From Mycolicibacterium monacense (GTDB taxonomy: Bacteria; Actinomycetota; Actinomycetes; Mycobacteriales; Mycobacteriaceae): 64,000 bases of DNA. Every line of letters begins with the position of its first letter. Positions within the stretch are counted from its first letter, which is position 1. This document shows, in pieces, positions 15,794-23,999 of the stretch. Both the position numbers and the translations under genes were made by a program. The stretch lies in NCBI RefSeq assembly GCF_010731575.1, contig NZ_AP022617.1, positions 5,978,467-6,042,466 of the forward strand, in the 5' to 3' direction. The notes under the pieces were generated by a model. It had not been told where the DNA came from. It searched no databases and saw only the letters and a program-made list of their open reading frames with translations.

Positions 15794-16371
15794 CGGCCAC
15801 CGCGAGCTCAGCGCGCGCACGTCGCATCCCCGGCGAGGCCGGCACGTGGGTGTTCCTCTTCGGCGACATGCTCGTCTTCGGGGTGTTCTTCGGCACCTTC
15901 CTGGTCGCCCGCGCCGGGGATCCGGAGCTCTTCGAACGGTCCCGCGCGACGCTGCACATCGGCATCGGCTTGGCCGACACCCTCGTCCTGCTGACCAGTT
16001 CACTGTGCGTGGTGGTGGCCCTCGGTGCGGTACGCGCCGGTGCGGGCGCCCTCGCCCGGCGCGCGGTGATCGCGGCGATCGGACTCGGCGTCGTGTTCGT
16101 CGGGCTCAAGGTGTCCGAGTACCTGTCTCTCGGCGCCGCCGGACACGGGCCGGGCGCCAACGACTTCTACCTCTACTACTTCATCCTCACCGGGCTGCAT
16201 CTGTTCCACGTCGCGATCGGTCTGACGGTGCTGGCGGTCGTCGCGGACCAAGTGCGCCGACCGCCCCTGACTCCCGGGCGTACCGCGCTGGTCGAGGGCG
16301 GCGCATGCTTCTGGCACCTGGTCGACCTGCTGTGGATCGTCCTGTTCGCGCTGCTGTACCTGGTGAGCTGA
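15790..16371 (+). CDS. Heme-copper oxidase subunit III family protein
   Basis: A 193-aa integral membrane protein from GTG. It reads GEAGTWVFLFGDMLVFGVFF, then VLLTSSLCVVVALGAVRAG, then a conserved YYFILTGLHLFHVAIGL and FWHLVDLLWIVLFALLYLV. The 'GLHxxHVxxGL' and 'FWHxVDxxWIxLF' motifs define the CyoC/CoxC/NorE family. It is short for a cytochrome c oxidase subunit III and closer in size to NorE-type proteins. No subunit I or II lies nearby, so it may serve an oxidase encoded elsewhere, or a nitric-oxide reductase-like complex. Confidence 0.85.
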   Translation: MTATASSARARRIPGEAGTWVFLFGDMLVFGVFFGTFLVARAGDPELFERSRATLHIGIGLADTLVLLTSSLCVVVALGAVRAGAGALARRAVIAAIGLGVVFVGLKVSEYLSLGAAGHGPGANDFYLYYFILTGLHLFHVAIGLTVLAVVADQVRRPPLTPGRTALVEGGACFWHLVDLLWIVLFALLYLVS

Positions 16372-16649
16372 TGGCCACCCCGTCGGTGTCGCGACTGGTC
16401 CGGAACCGGGCCGGCCTGACCTGGCTCATCCTGGTGGCGGCCACGGTGGTCTCGTGGCTCGTCGGCGCCGACCACGGCACCGGTTCGCTGCTCGCGGTCC
16501 TCGTGCTGGCCATCGCCGCCGTGAAGGTCCGGCTGGTCGGCCTGGACTTCATGGAACTGCGTCAGGCGCCGCTGCCGCTGCGGGCGGCGTTCGAGTGCTA
16601 CTGCCTCGGCCTGTGGGCGGTGCTGGCCGGTCTCTACCTGTGGGCATGA
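16371..16649 (+). CDS. Cytochrome c oxidase subunit IV family protein
   Basis: A 92-aa protein with three membrane segments (LTWLILVAATVVSWLVG; LLAVLVLAIAAVKVRLVGLD; AFECYCLGLWAVLAGLYLW). The 'AxxKVRLVGLDFMELR' stretch is typical of the prokaryotic COX4 family. The ATG overlaps the subunit III stop by one base. Together with the two genes upstream it forms a three-gene operon ending at a hairpin terminator. Confidence 0.8.
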   Translation: MATPSVSRLVRNRAGLTWLILVAATVVSWLVGADHGTGSLLAVLVLAIAAVKVRLVGLDFMELRQAPLPLRAAFECYCLGLWAVLAGLYLWA

Positions 16650-16655
16650 CGTCTC

Positions 16656-16692
16656 AACGCAGCTGCGCTGATTTGTTTAGCGCAGCTGCGTT
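16656..16692. terminator. Bidirectional hairpin between convergent genes
   Basis: Perfect 14-bp stem, AACGCAGCTGCGCT and its complement, around the 9-nt loop GATTTGTTT. It lies between the subunit IV stop (16649) and the end of the convergent oxidoreductase, whose last codons it includes. There is no U-tract, as is common in mycobacteria. Confidence 0.75.
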
Positions 16693-17501
16693 ATCACCTT
16701 CGCGAACGCGTCTTCGTGCGGCGCCTGCACGATGACGTAGGAGATGCCGTAGCGGTCGCGGTACTCACGTAGCCGGTCGGCCATGTCCTGCGGTGTTCCG
16801 GACAGCACGCCGGGGTGTCGCAGCAGCTGGTCGTCGGAGAGCCCCGGCAGGAAGCGGCGGGGGATGGTCAGATCCGGGCGTCCCGAATCGTCGAGCGGCA
16901 TCGCGGTGATCGCGATGTTGAGTTCCAGCTCGTCGAACCGCTCACCGGCCGCCGCCCGGACGAACGCGATCCGCTCGGCCAGCGGGTCGTCGTCACCCTC
17001 GGCCGCGCGGTCCCCGCCGGTGAGCCCGATGATGTCGGCGTGGCGGGCGGCCACCGTCAGCAGGCGGTCGCCGTTGCCCGCGATCAGCATCCTCATCCCG
17101 GGCACGTGCTCGGCGAGGTAGGTCGTGGTGTGTTCGAGGTGGTCGACGCGCTCACGTGCCGTCGGGAACGGCAGCTCGGCGGCCTCGAACTCCTTGCGCA
17201 CGTATCCGGCGCCCAGGCCGAGTTCGAGCCGGTCTCCGGACAGATCGCGTAGTGCCGCGGCGTCGCGGGCGAGCAGGGCCGGCCGGTAGAACCCGGCGTT
17301 GAGGACGAATGTGCCGAGGTGCAGCGTGCTCGTCGCGGCCGCCGCGGCGGTCAGCACCGGGAAGGGGGCCGGGGCGCCGAGGTGGTCGGGCACGTGCAGG
17401 ACGTCGAAGCCGCGGTCCTCGGCCCGTCGTGCCGCGTCCTGCACTTTCGGCATCAAGGCGGCCGAATGCAGACCGATACCGAAACGGAAATCCCTGCTCA
17501 T
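16677..17501 (-). CDS. LLM-class F420-dependent oxidoreductase
   Basis: About 274 aa, luciferase-like TIM barrel expected to use coenzyme F420. FRFGIGLHSA begins the first strand. HVPDHLGAPAPFPVLTAAAA and LHLGTFVLNAGFYRPALLARD give the cofactor-side loops, GDRLELGLGAGYVRKEFEA the next, and the end is DRYGISYVIVQAPHEDAFAK. Length is usual for the single-domain subfamily. ATG at 17501 (a GTG precedes it by one codon). Substrate unknown. It ends inside the shared terminator hairpin. Confidence 0.85.
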   Translation of the reverse strand: MSRDFRFGIGLHSAALMPKVQDAARRAEDRGFDVLHVPDHLGAPAPFPVLTAAAAATSTLHLGTFVLNAGFYRPALLARDAAALRDLSGDRLELGLGAGYVRKEFEAAELPFPTARERVDHLEHTTTYLAEHVPGMRMLIAGNGDRLLTVAARHADIIGLTGGDRAAEGDDDPLAERIAFVRAAAGERFDELELNIAITAMPLDDSGRPDLTIPRRFLPGLSDDQLLRHPGVLSGTPQDMADRLREYRDRYGISYVIVQAPHEDAFAKVITQLR

Positions 17502-17613
17502 CACCGAATCCTATGCGCGCCGGAGAAATTCGATGTTTGATCGGGTGAGCGGGTGGTTACTAATGATCCGCACGCTCCGCGCCGCCGCGGAGACAACCGA
17601 AAAGCCACACCCA

Positions 17614-17651
17614 GATCCGGCCCGTCGTGAGTACGCCCGACGGGCCGGATC
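17614..17651. other. Perfect hairpin in the 5' region of the carboxylate-amine ligase gene
   Basis: A 14-bp perfect stem (GATCCGGCCCGTCG and its complement) with a 10-nt loop ends 30 nt before the ATG at 17682, in the gap between divergent genes. A terminator is not needed between divergent genes, so it may be an attenuator, an operator for a dimeric repressor, or the end of an unannotated upstream transcript. Confidence 0.5.
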
Positions 17652-17681
17652 AATGTTTCGAGAAGGGGTCGACGCGACACC

Positions 17682-18776
17682 ATGGCCGCCCATCCCACCG
17701 TCGGGGTCGAGGAGGAGTTCCTGCTCGTCGACCCCGATTCCGGCGCGCCGATCGCCCGCAACCGCGACGTCGCCCGGCACGCCGCCGATCGCGGAGTCGA
17801 CCTGCAACTCGAGCTGACGTCGTGTCAGGTGGAGACGGCGACCGGGGTGGCGAGCAGCATGGCCGATGTACGTGAGCAGCTGACCCACCTGCGGTCCACC
17901 GTCGCGCGCGCCGCCGACGACAGCGGGGCGCGGCTGCTGGCGGTCGCCGTACCGCCGACCGTGCCGCACGAATTTCCCGTCACCGACAATCCGCGCTACC
18001 ACCGCATCGCCGAACGGTTCGGGATGCTGGCGCGCGAACAGGGGATCTGCGGTGCCCACGTCCACGTCGCCGTCCCCACCCGGGAGGTGGCCATCCGGGT
18101 GAGCAACCGGCTGCGCCCCTGGCTGCCGGTGCTGCTCGCGCTGACCGCCAACTCCGCGATCTACCGCAACGCTGACAGCGGCTACGCCAGTTGGCGGCGC
18201 ATGCTGTGGGCGCGGTGGCCCAGCGCCGGGCCGCCGCCACACTTCGACTCCGCCGACGAGTTCGACGCGATGGTGCGGATGCTGCTGCAGTCCGGCGCCA
18301 TGCTCGACGAGGGGCAGGTCTACTGGGACGTGCGCCCGTCGGCCGATTTCCCCACCATCGAGGTGCGCGTCGCCGACGTTCCCGCCACGGTCGCCGACAC
18401 CGTGCTGTTCGCCGCGATCGTGCGCGCAACCGTCATGACGCTGCTCGGGGACGAACGCGACGGCGCCGGGGTGCCCCGCATCTCGGCGCATGCGCTCGAC
18501 GCCGCCTACTGGCGCTCGGCCCGTGACGGGCTGGACGGGATAGCGATCGACCTGGCCGAGTCACACGCCCCGATGCCCGCGCGCGATCTGCTCGGCGTCC
18601 TCGTCGACCGCATCACCCCGGCGCTGCGCGCGGTCGGCGACCACGACCTGGTCCGCGACGGACTGGCACGGCTCGACGACGAGGGCAACGGCGCGATGCG
18701 TCAGCGCGCGGCGTGGCGGCGTCGCGGCGAGATCGCCGACGTGATCGACGCGGTCGCCGAGGCGACGCTGGCTTAA
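17682..18776 (+). CDS. Carboxylate-amine ligase, glutamate-cysteine ligase 2 family (YbdK-like)
   Basis: A 364-aa ATP-dependent ligase of the GCS2 superfamily. [16 protein letters not shown] holds the conserved Glu cluster that binds metal-[53 protein letters not shown] and [18 protein letters not shown] are the other family blocks, in order and complete. YbdK-type enzymes have weak glutamate-cysteine ligase activity in vitro, and their natural role is unsettled. Mycobacteria use mycothiol instead of glutathione, so a specialised amide-forming role is more likely. Convergent with rskA, overlapping it by 4 bp at the ends. Confidence 0.88.
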   Translation: MAAHPTVGVEEEFLLVDPDSGAPIARNRDVARHAADRGVDLQLELTSCQVETATGVASSMADVREQLTHLRSTVARAADDSGARLLAVAVPPTVPHEFPVTDNPRYHRIAERFGMLAREQGICGAHVHVAVPTREVAIRVSNRLRPWLPVLLALTANSAIYRNADSGYASWRRMLWARWPSAGPPPHFDSADEFDAMVRMLLQSGAMLDEGQVYWDVRPSADFPTIEVRVADVPATVADTVLFAAIVRATVMTLLGDERDGAGVPRISAHALDAAYWRSARDGLDGIAIDLAESHAPMPARDLLGVLVDRITPALRAVGDHDLVRDGLARLDDEGNGAMRQRAAWRRRGEIADVIDAVAEATLA

Positions 18777-19504
18777 GTCAGGGGCAGTTCCGCGAACGCC
18801 GGCGACGTGGGCCGCTGCGAGCCGCCGGGTGGTTCGACGGTGAACGCCAGCGCCTGTGACGTCCCGATGTCGGACAGCACGGCGGTGGTCGACGGCGAGA
18901 TCGCCTTGTCGTCCATCGTGCCCGCCGAATGCGGGCCGTCGGAGCCGACCAGCCACATCTGGTAGACGGTGCCCGGCTTCGGCGGAGCGACGTCGTTCAT
19001 CACCAGCACCCCGGCGTCCCGTTCCTTGGAGAACACCACGGTCGCGGTGCCGCCGCCGGGGATCGGCCCCGACACGGTCTGGACATCCGGTGCGGCGAAC
19101 ACCTGATCCGCCGTCGTCGGGGAGACGGCAGGCCGCAGCGCCAGCCCCACGCCGAGCGCACCGAGGCCGACCACCGCCACCGCCGCGGCCGCCAGCACGG
19201 CCGTGCGCCAGCGCGACTCACCGCCCCGCCGTCGACGCGCGCTGCCGAGGTCACGCACCGGATCGTCGGCGACCATCGCGAGCACGTTGTCGCGCAGGTG
19301 AGCGGGCGGTTCGGTGGCCGTGGCCGCCGACAGCACCGCCATCGTCTCCCGGACCGAGCGCACCTCGTCGGTGAAGGCGTCCGCCACCTCGGGCGGTGCG
19401 GTGGCCAGCCACCGGTCGATCTCGAAGCGCTCGTCGATGGACACCGCATGCAGCGCATACGGCGTCGCGAGGTCGAGGAGATCGGTGTTGTTCGGCTCGG
19501 TCAT
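18773..19504 (-). CDS. rskA: Anti-sigma-K factor RskA
   Basis: A 243-aa membrane anti-sigma factor. The cytosolic N-terminus ([19 protein letters not shown]) is the anti-sigma domain. A single membrane segment lies near residues 105-125 ([20 protein letters not shown]). The extracytoplasmic C-terminus has the RskA-type domain ([36 protein letters not shown]). The ATG overlaps the sigK stop by 4 bp. Regulated proteolysis of RskA-type proteins releases SigK in M. tuberculosis. The same role is inferred here from sequence and position. Confidence 0.92.
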   Translation of the reverse strand: MTEPNNTDLLDLATPYALHAVSIDERFEIDRWLATAPPEVADAFTDEVRSVRETMAVLSAATATEPPAHLRDNVLAMVADDPVRDLGSARRRRGGESRWRTAVLAAAAVAVVGLGALGVGLALRPAVSPTTADQVFAAPDVQTVSGPIPGGGTATVVFSKERDAGVLVMNDVAPPKPGTVYQMWLVGSDGPHSAGTMDDKAISPSTTAVLSDIGTSQALAFTVEPPGGSQRPTSPAFAELPLT

Positions 19505-20082
19505 GACATGCCCAGACAGTTCTTGAGACCGCGGATGCCGTCGCGCATCCGCGATTTGATTGTGGCCAGATTCGCCGACAGACGCTCGGAGACCTGGACA
19601 TACGTCAGTCCCTCGTAATACGCCAGCTGGATCGCTTCGCGTTGCAGATCCGACAGCGATCCCATGCAGTCGACGACGCGACGGCGTTCGTCGAGCAGGA
19701 TCACCGAGTCGGCGACGTGGTCGACGGGCGGGTCGACGCTCGCGGCGCCGTACCGGGACTCCCGCTGCGAGGCGGCCTCCTCCGAACGCACCCGGTCGAC
19801 GGCGCGACGGTGCGCCAACGTCAGCAGCCACGCCATCGGCGACCCGGCCTTGGGGTCGTAGCTGCCGGCCGACCGCCACACCTGCAGGTAGATGTCCTGA
19901 GTGGTCTCTTCGCTGTAGCCCGGATCCCGCAGCACCCGGGTGACCATCCCGTACACCCGCGACCGGGTCCGGTCGTAGAGGGCCGCGAACGCATCGACAT
20001 CCCGCTCGGCCACCTGCCGTAACAGTACGTCGAGGTCAGTGGTCACGAACGGTAGCCTAACCGGCTGGGTCAGGGCGGTCAT
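19501..20082 (-). CDS. sigK: ECF RNA polymerase sigma factor SigK
   Basis: A 193-aa ECF sigma factor. Region 2 is at residues 25-100 ([39 protein letters not shown]), and region 4 at 130-190 ([19 protein letters not shown], then [19 protein letters not shown]). The length matches SigK. It is coupled to rskA by a 4-bp overlap. A later GTG at 20046 is possible but would trim the N-terminus. A DUF1365 gene precedes it and carries a SigK-type promoter, so the set is probably autoregulated. Confidence 0.92.
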   Translation of the reverse strand: MTALTQPVRLPFVTTDLDVLLRQVAERDVDAFAALYDRTRSRVYGMVTRVLRDPGYSEETTQDIYLQVWRSAGSYDPKAGSPMAWLLTLAHRRAVDRVRSEEAASQRESRYGAASVDPPVDHVADSVILLDERRRVVDCMGSLSDLQREAIQLAYYEGLTYVQVSERLSANLATIKSRMRDGIRGLKNCLGMS

Positions 20083-20146
20083 CGATATGGCCGTCCCCGG
20101 ACCCGGTGGCCCGAACAGATTGTCCCCGAACCCGTTCCGTGCGTCG

Positions 20147-20926
20147 TCACGCCTTTGCTCCCGAGTGCGCCACGGTGGCGGTCCTCAGCTGGGGCGCCCG
20201 CACGACCGCCCGGGGGGTGACGGGCACCCGGCGCGCCCGCAGGATCAGACCCTGCACCCGCAGGCTCAACGCGGTCATCTGCGGTGCCATTGGTTTGGTC
20301 ATCTGCATCCGCAGCACCTGGGCTACGGTCGCGGGTCGGCGGGTGCCGCGCAACGTGTTGACGATGGCCGGCTGGTTCTCGCGGTGCAGGGAGATCGTCA
20401 CGTCGAGGCCGTCATCGGGCCGGGGCGCCCGCACCAGGTAGTAGCCGTCCATCCCGTTGAACGGCGAGGCGTAGAACCGTTTGCGCACCATCGTCGGGGT
20501 CGGACCGTCCGGCGGCATCAGGTAGGCGTGCCACTCACCGTGGGTGTTGTGCACCTCGGCGATGACGTGACACAGCACACCGCGGGCGTCGTGACACCAG
20601 TACAGGCTCAGCGGTTTGAAGGCGTAACCGAACACGCGCGGTTGCAGCAGTGCGGTGATCCGCCCGCCGCCGAGGTCGATCCCCCGCTGGGCCAGGAAGG
20701 CGTCGACCCGCGCCCGCAGCGTGTCACCGGCGACGCCGTCGAAGTGGTCGCGGGCGTCGAACCGGGCGAGGGATCGCAGTCCGAGGGGCAGCTGCGGCAG
20801 TTCGTCGAGGTCGACGTACCAGCTGTAACTGTTCAGCTCGAAGTAGTGATGCACGGGTGCCCGGCGCAGGTGGGTGACGCGGGTCCGGTACAGCGCGGGC
20901 GTCGTTTTCGGTTCCACATCCTTCAT
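20147..20926 (-). CDS. DUF1365 protein upstream of sigK
   Basis: About 259 aa. Family blocks: VTHLRRAPVHHYFELNSYSW, LLQPRVFGYAFKPLSLYWCH, HVIAEVHNTHGEWHAYLMP, RKRFYASPFNGMDGYYLVRA. DUF1365 proteins accompany flavin amine oxidase-like and cyclopropane-synthase genes, including in the M. tuberculosis sigK operon (Rv0448c, from memory). Here the gene is followed by sigK after 64 bp. The usual start would be the ATG at 20926, but that codon overlaps the candidate SigK -10 box. A GTG at 20917 fits a leaderless transcript better. Biochemical function unknown. Confidence 0.85.
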   Translation of the reverse strand: MKDVEPKTTPALYRTRVTHLRRAPVHHYFELNSYSWYVDLDELPQLPLGLRSLARFDARDHFDGVAGDTLRARVDAFLAQRGIDLGGGRITALLQPRVFGYAFKPLSLYWCHDARGVLCHVIAEVHNTHGEWHAYLMPPDGPTPTMVRKRFYASPFNGMDGYYLVRAPRPDDGLDVTISLHRENQPAIVNTLRGTRRPATVAQVLRMQMTKPMAPQMTALSLRVQGLILRARRVPVTPRAVVRAPQLRTATVAHSGAKA

Positions 20927-20951
20927 TCGGAGCCGATGTGCGGATGGATGG
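20925..20951 (-). promoter_or_regulatory. Candidate SigK-dependent promoter
   Basis: On the minus strand CCATCC (20951-20946) and CCGAAT (20930-20925) are separated by 15 nt. They equal the -35 and -10 elements reported for mycobacterial SigK as I recall them (CCATCC, CCGAAT); the spacer is about a base short of the usual. A second overlapping CCATCC is at 20947-20942. It drives DUF1365-sigK-rskA, so SigK would control itself. Confidence 0.7.
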
Positions 20952-20966
20952 TTATAGTTCCCTGCC

Positions 20967-22613
20967 GTGGCAGCGACCCTGTTCCGGAACGGGACGATCT
21001 GGACCGGTACGTCAGAATCCGTCGCCGAGGCGCTGCTGGTGGTCGACGGCGCCGTCGCCGCGGTCGGTGCGGACGCCACCGCCCGCACGGCCGACGAGGA
21101 GGTCGACCTCGACGGCGGGTTCCTGATGCCGTCGTTCGGTGACGGCCACGCCCACCCGCTGCTCGGTGGCCTGGAGGAGGTCGGCCCGCCGGTCCGTGGC
21201 TGCGGTTCGGTGGACGAGATCGTCGAGGCGGTGCGCGGGTACGCCGAGCGCCACCCCGAGGCCGAGTGGATCGTCGGCGCCTCCTACGACGGCAGCCTCG
21301 CCGAAGGTGGACTGTTCGACGCGCGCTGGCTCGACGCGGCGGTGCCGGACCGCCCGGTCGTGCTGCGGGCCTGGGACTACCACACGGTGTGGTGCAACTC
21401 GGTGGCCCTGCAGCGCGCCGGCATCACCGCCGACACCCCCGACCCGGTGCTGGGGGAGATCCCGCACCGAGAGGACGGGTCGGTGCTCGGCACACTGCGC
21501 GAGTGGGGTGCCGTCGACCTCGTCACCGCGGCGATGCCCGAACGCGACGAGGACATCCGGGTGGCCGCGCTCGGCACCGCGGCCGACTACTACCTCGCCC
21601 GCGGCGTGACGTGGGTGCAGGACGCCTGGGTCGAACCCGGCGACGTCGAGACCTACCTCGCCGCCGCCCGTCGCGACGCGCTGCGCATCCGGTTCAACCT
21701 CGCGCTCTACGCCGATCCCCGGCACTTCGACGCCCAGCTGCCGCAGTTCGCCGAGGCCCGTCGCCGTGTCGACGAGCTGGCCGCCCCGCTGTTGACCGCG
21801 CAGACCGTGAAGTTCTTCGCCGACGGGGTGGTGGAGAACGAGACCGGTGCGTTGATCGAGCCGTACTGCTCGGGGCTGCACAACCATTCCAGGGGGCAGG
21901 AGCGTAGCGACCCGGGGGACAAACGGGGCATGCAGGTGTGGGAGGGCGATTCGCTGGCCGAATCCGTGCGCCGCGTCGACGAACTCGGCTTCCAGATCCA
22001 CATCCACGCCATCGGCGACGCGGCGGTCCGCCAGGCCCTCGACGCCATCGAACACGCGATCACCGTCAACGGTCCGCGGGACCGCCGCCCCGTCATCGCC
22101 CACGCCCAACTCGTCGACGACGCCGACATCGACCGCTTCGCCCGGCTCGGCGTGATCGCGAACATGCAGCCGCTGTGGGCGCAGCTCGATCCGTTGATGA
22201 CGGTGCTGACCGTGCCGCGGCTGGGCCCCGAACGCGCCGACCGGCAGTACCGGATGCGCACGCTCGACGAGGCCGGTGTGCTGGCCTTCGGATCGGACTG
22301 GCCGGTGTCCTCGGGCGCCCCGCTGGACGGGATCGCCGTCGCGGCGTCGCGGCGCACTGTCGACGGCACCCCGGAGGGTGGCTGGACCCCGCAGGAGATC
22401 GTGCCGGTCGAACGGGCCATGCGGGCCTACACCGCGGGCGTCGCGCGCCAGGCGTTCGCCGAAGGGCGGTGGGGCATACTCACTCCGGGCGCCAGTGCGG
22501 ACCTGGTGTGGCTGAGCGCCGACCCGAGATCGACGCCCGCGCTGGAGATTCCGGCGATCGAGGTGCGCGGAACGTGTCTGGCGGGCAAGCTCGTAGGGCC
22601 GTCGGCCCGCTGA
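20967..22613 (+). CDS. Amidohydrolase family protein (YtcJ-like)
   Basis: A 548-aa metal-dependent amidohydrolase from GTG. MPSFGDGHAHPLLGG carries the first metal-binding HxH. Further blocks are WIVGASYDGSLAEGGLFDAR, TVKFFADGVVENETGALIEP, GFQIHIHAIGDAAVRQALDA and VLAFGSDWPVSSGAPLDGIA, which supply the later His/Asp ligands. The C-terminal GILTPGASADLVWLSADP closes the composite beta-sandwich. Near residue 310 a 16-residue stretch, HNHSRGQERSDPGDKR, looks inserted relative to the family. It is followed after 11 bp by an amino-acid-type permease and probably forms an uptake-hydrolysis pair. Substrate unknown. Confidence 0.85.
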   Translation: MAATLFRNGTIWTGTSESVAEALLVVDGAVAAVGADATARTADEEVDLDGGFLMPSFGDGHAHPLLGGLEEVGPPVRGCGSVDEIVEAVRGYAERHPEAEWIVGASYDGSLAEGGLFDARWLDAAVPDRPVVLRAWDYHTVWCNSVALQRAGITADTPDPVLGEIPHREDGSVLGTLREWGAVDLVTAAMPERDEDIRVAALGTAADYYLARGVTWVQDAWVEPGDVETYLAAARRDALRIRFNLALYADPRHFDAQLPQFAEARRRVDELAAPLLTAQTVKFFADGVVENETGALIEPYCSGLHNHSRGQERSDPGDKRGMQVWEGDSLAESVRRVDELGFQIHIHAIGDAAVRQALDAIEHAITVNGPRDRRPVIAHAQLVDDADIDRFARLGVIANMQPLWAQLDPLMTVLTVPRLGPERADRQYRMRTLDEAGVLAFGSDWPVSSGAPLDGIAVAASRRTVDGTPEGGWTPQEIVPVERAMRAYTAGVARQAFAEGRWGILTPGASADLVWLSADPRSTPALEIPAIEVRGTCLAGKLVGPSAR

Positions 22614-22624
22614 AGGGAGTTCTC

Positions 22625-23998
22625 ATGTCCTCGACCACACCCCTGAACCCGTCCGTCGGGGAGGGTGAGGGACAGCTTCGCCGCGTGCTCGGCGTGCCGT
22701 CCCTGGTGCTGTTCGGCCTGGTCTACATGGTGCCGCTCACCGTGTTCACCACCTACGGGATCGTCACCGTGGAATCCGGTGGCCGCGTACCGCTGGCCTA
22801 CGTGGTGACGCTGGCGGCGATGATCTTCACCGCGCGGTCGTATGCGCGGATGGCGGCCGCGTACCCGGTCGCCGGGTCGGCGTATGCCTACACGCAGAAG
22901 ACGTTCGGCGCGCCCGTCGGATTCCTCGCCGGCTGGTCGCTGCTGCTGGACTACCTGTTCCTGCCGATGCTCAACTACCTCGTCATCGGCCTCTACCTCA
23001 ATGCCGCGGTGCCCGCGATCCCGCAGTGGCTCATCGTGGTGGTGACCATCGCCATCGTGACGGTGCTCAACATCATCGGCATCGTGTCCGTGGCGCGGGC
23101 CAACCTGCTCATCATCGCGATCCAGGCGATCTTCATCGTGGTGTTCATCGTCATGGCGGTTGCGGCGGTCTCGGGTTCGGGAAGCGTCGACGTGATGGCG
23201 CCGTTCCGCGGCGACGGCACCGCGGACGGGATGGCCCCCGTCTTGGCGGGTGCGGCGATCCTGTGCCTGTCGTTCCTCGGGTTCGACGCCGTGTCAACGC
23301 TTTCCGAGGAGGCCAGGGACGCGCGACGCGATGTGCCCAAGGCCATCATGCTGGCGACGATCATCTGCGGCGTGCTGTTCATCATCCTGTCCTACGTATC
23401 GCAGCTGGTGTTCCCGTCGAATGCGTTCACCGACGTCGACTCGGGTTCGCTCGACGTCATGCAGTCCGCGGGCGGGGCGTTCCTGGCGGCGTTCTTCACC
23501 GCGGCGTACGTCGCGGGCGCGTCGGGGTCGGCGCTCACGTCGCAGGCGTCGGTGGCGCGCATCCTGTACGCGATGGGGCGCGACGGTGTGTTGCCCCGCA
23601 AGGTGTTCGGGCATGTCTCGGTGAAGTTCGGCACGCCGACGTGGGCGGTCCTGGTGATCTCGATCGTCTCGCTGCTGGCACTCGTGATCGACCTGGCGAT
23701 CCTGGCCTCGGTCGTGAGCTTCGGTGCGCTGGTGGCTTTCTCGGCGGTCAACCTGACCGTGATCAAGCACTACTTCGTCGACGCCGGCGAGAAGAACGTG
23801 GTCAACAACCTGGTCTTGCCGTTGATCGGCTTCGTGCTGACGGTGTGGCTGTGGACGAGCCTGTCGGCCGAGTCGCTCACGATCGGATTGATCTGGCTGG
23901 CGATCGGCTTCCTGTGGCTGCTCGGCGTCACCCGCGGCTTCCGTCGCCCGACACCGGTCCTCGACCTGGAGGAGCTGCCGGCTCAGCCGGCGAAGTAG
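22625..23998 (+). CDS. APC superfamily amino acid/polyamine permease
   Basis: A 457-aa transporter of the APC fold with about twelve membrane segments. SLVLFGLVYMVPLTVFTTYG is the unwound first helix. AAAYPVAGSAYAYTQKTFG is the characteristic helix 3 region, and LCLSFLGFDAVSTLSEEARD and DVPKAIMLATIICGVLF are the helix 6-8 signatures. AAYVAGASGSALTSQASVAR and ILYAMGRDGVLPRKVFGHV follow. GAAGGGAG precedes the ATG at 22625. The 11-bp spacing to the amidohydrolase implies one operon; the substrate is probably an amine, amide or amino acid that the hydrolase acts on. Confidence 0.88.
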   Translation: MSSTTPLNPSVGEGEGQLRRVLGVPSLVLFGLVYMVPLTVFTTYGIVTVESGGRVPLAYVVTLAAMIFTARSYARMAAAYPVAGSAYAYTQKTFGAPVGFLAGWSLLLDYLFLPMLNYLVIGLYLNAAVPAIPQWLIVVVTIAIVTVLNIIGIVSVARANLLIIAIQAIFIVVFIVMAVAAVSGSGSVDVMAPFRGDGTADGMAPVLAGAAILCLSFLGFDAVSTLSEEARDARRDVPKAIMLATIICGVLFIILSYVSQLVFPSNAFTDVDSGSLDVMQSAGGAFLAAFFTAAYVAGASGSALTSQASVARILYAMGRDGVLPRKVFGHVSVKFGTPTWAVLVISIVSLLALVIDLAILASVVSFGALVAFSAVNLTVIKHYFVDAGEKNVVNNLVLPLIGFVLTVWLWTSLSAESLTIGLIWLAIGFLWLLGVTRGFRRPTPVLDLEELPAQPAK

Positions 23999-23999
23999 C

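Noticed and set aside
17682..18776. Calling the GCS2 gene egtA (ergothioneine pathway)
   Set aside because: No other egt genes are adjacent, and the motifs fit the YbdK group better.
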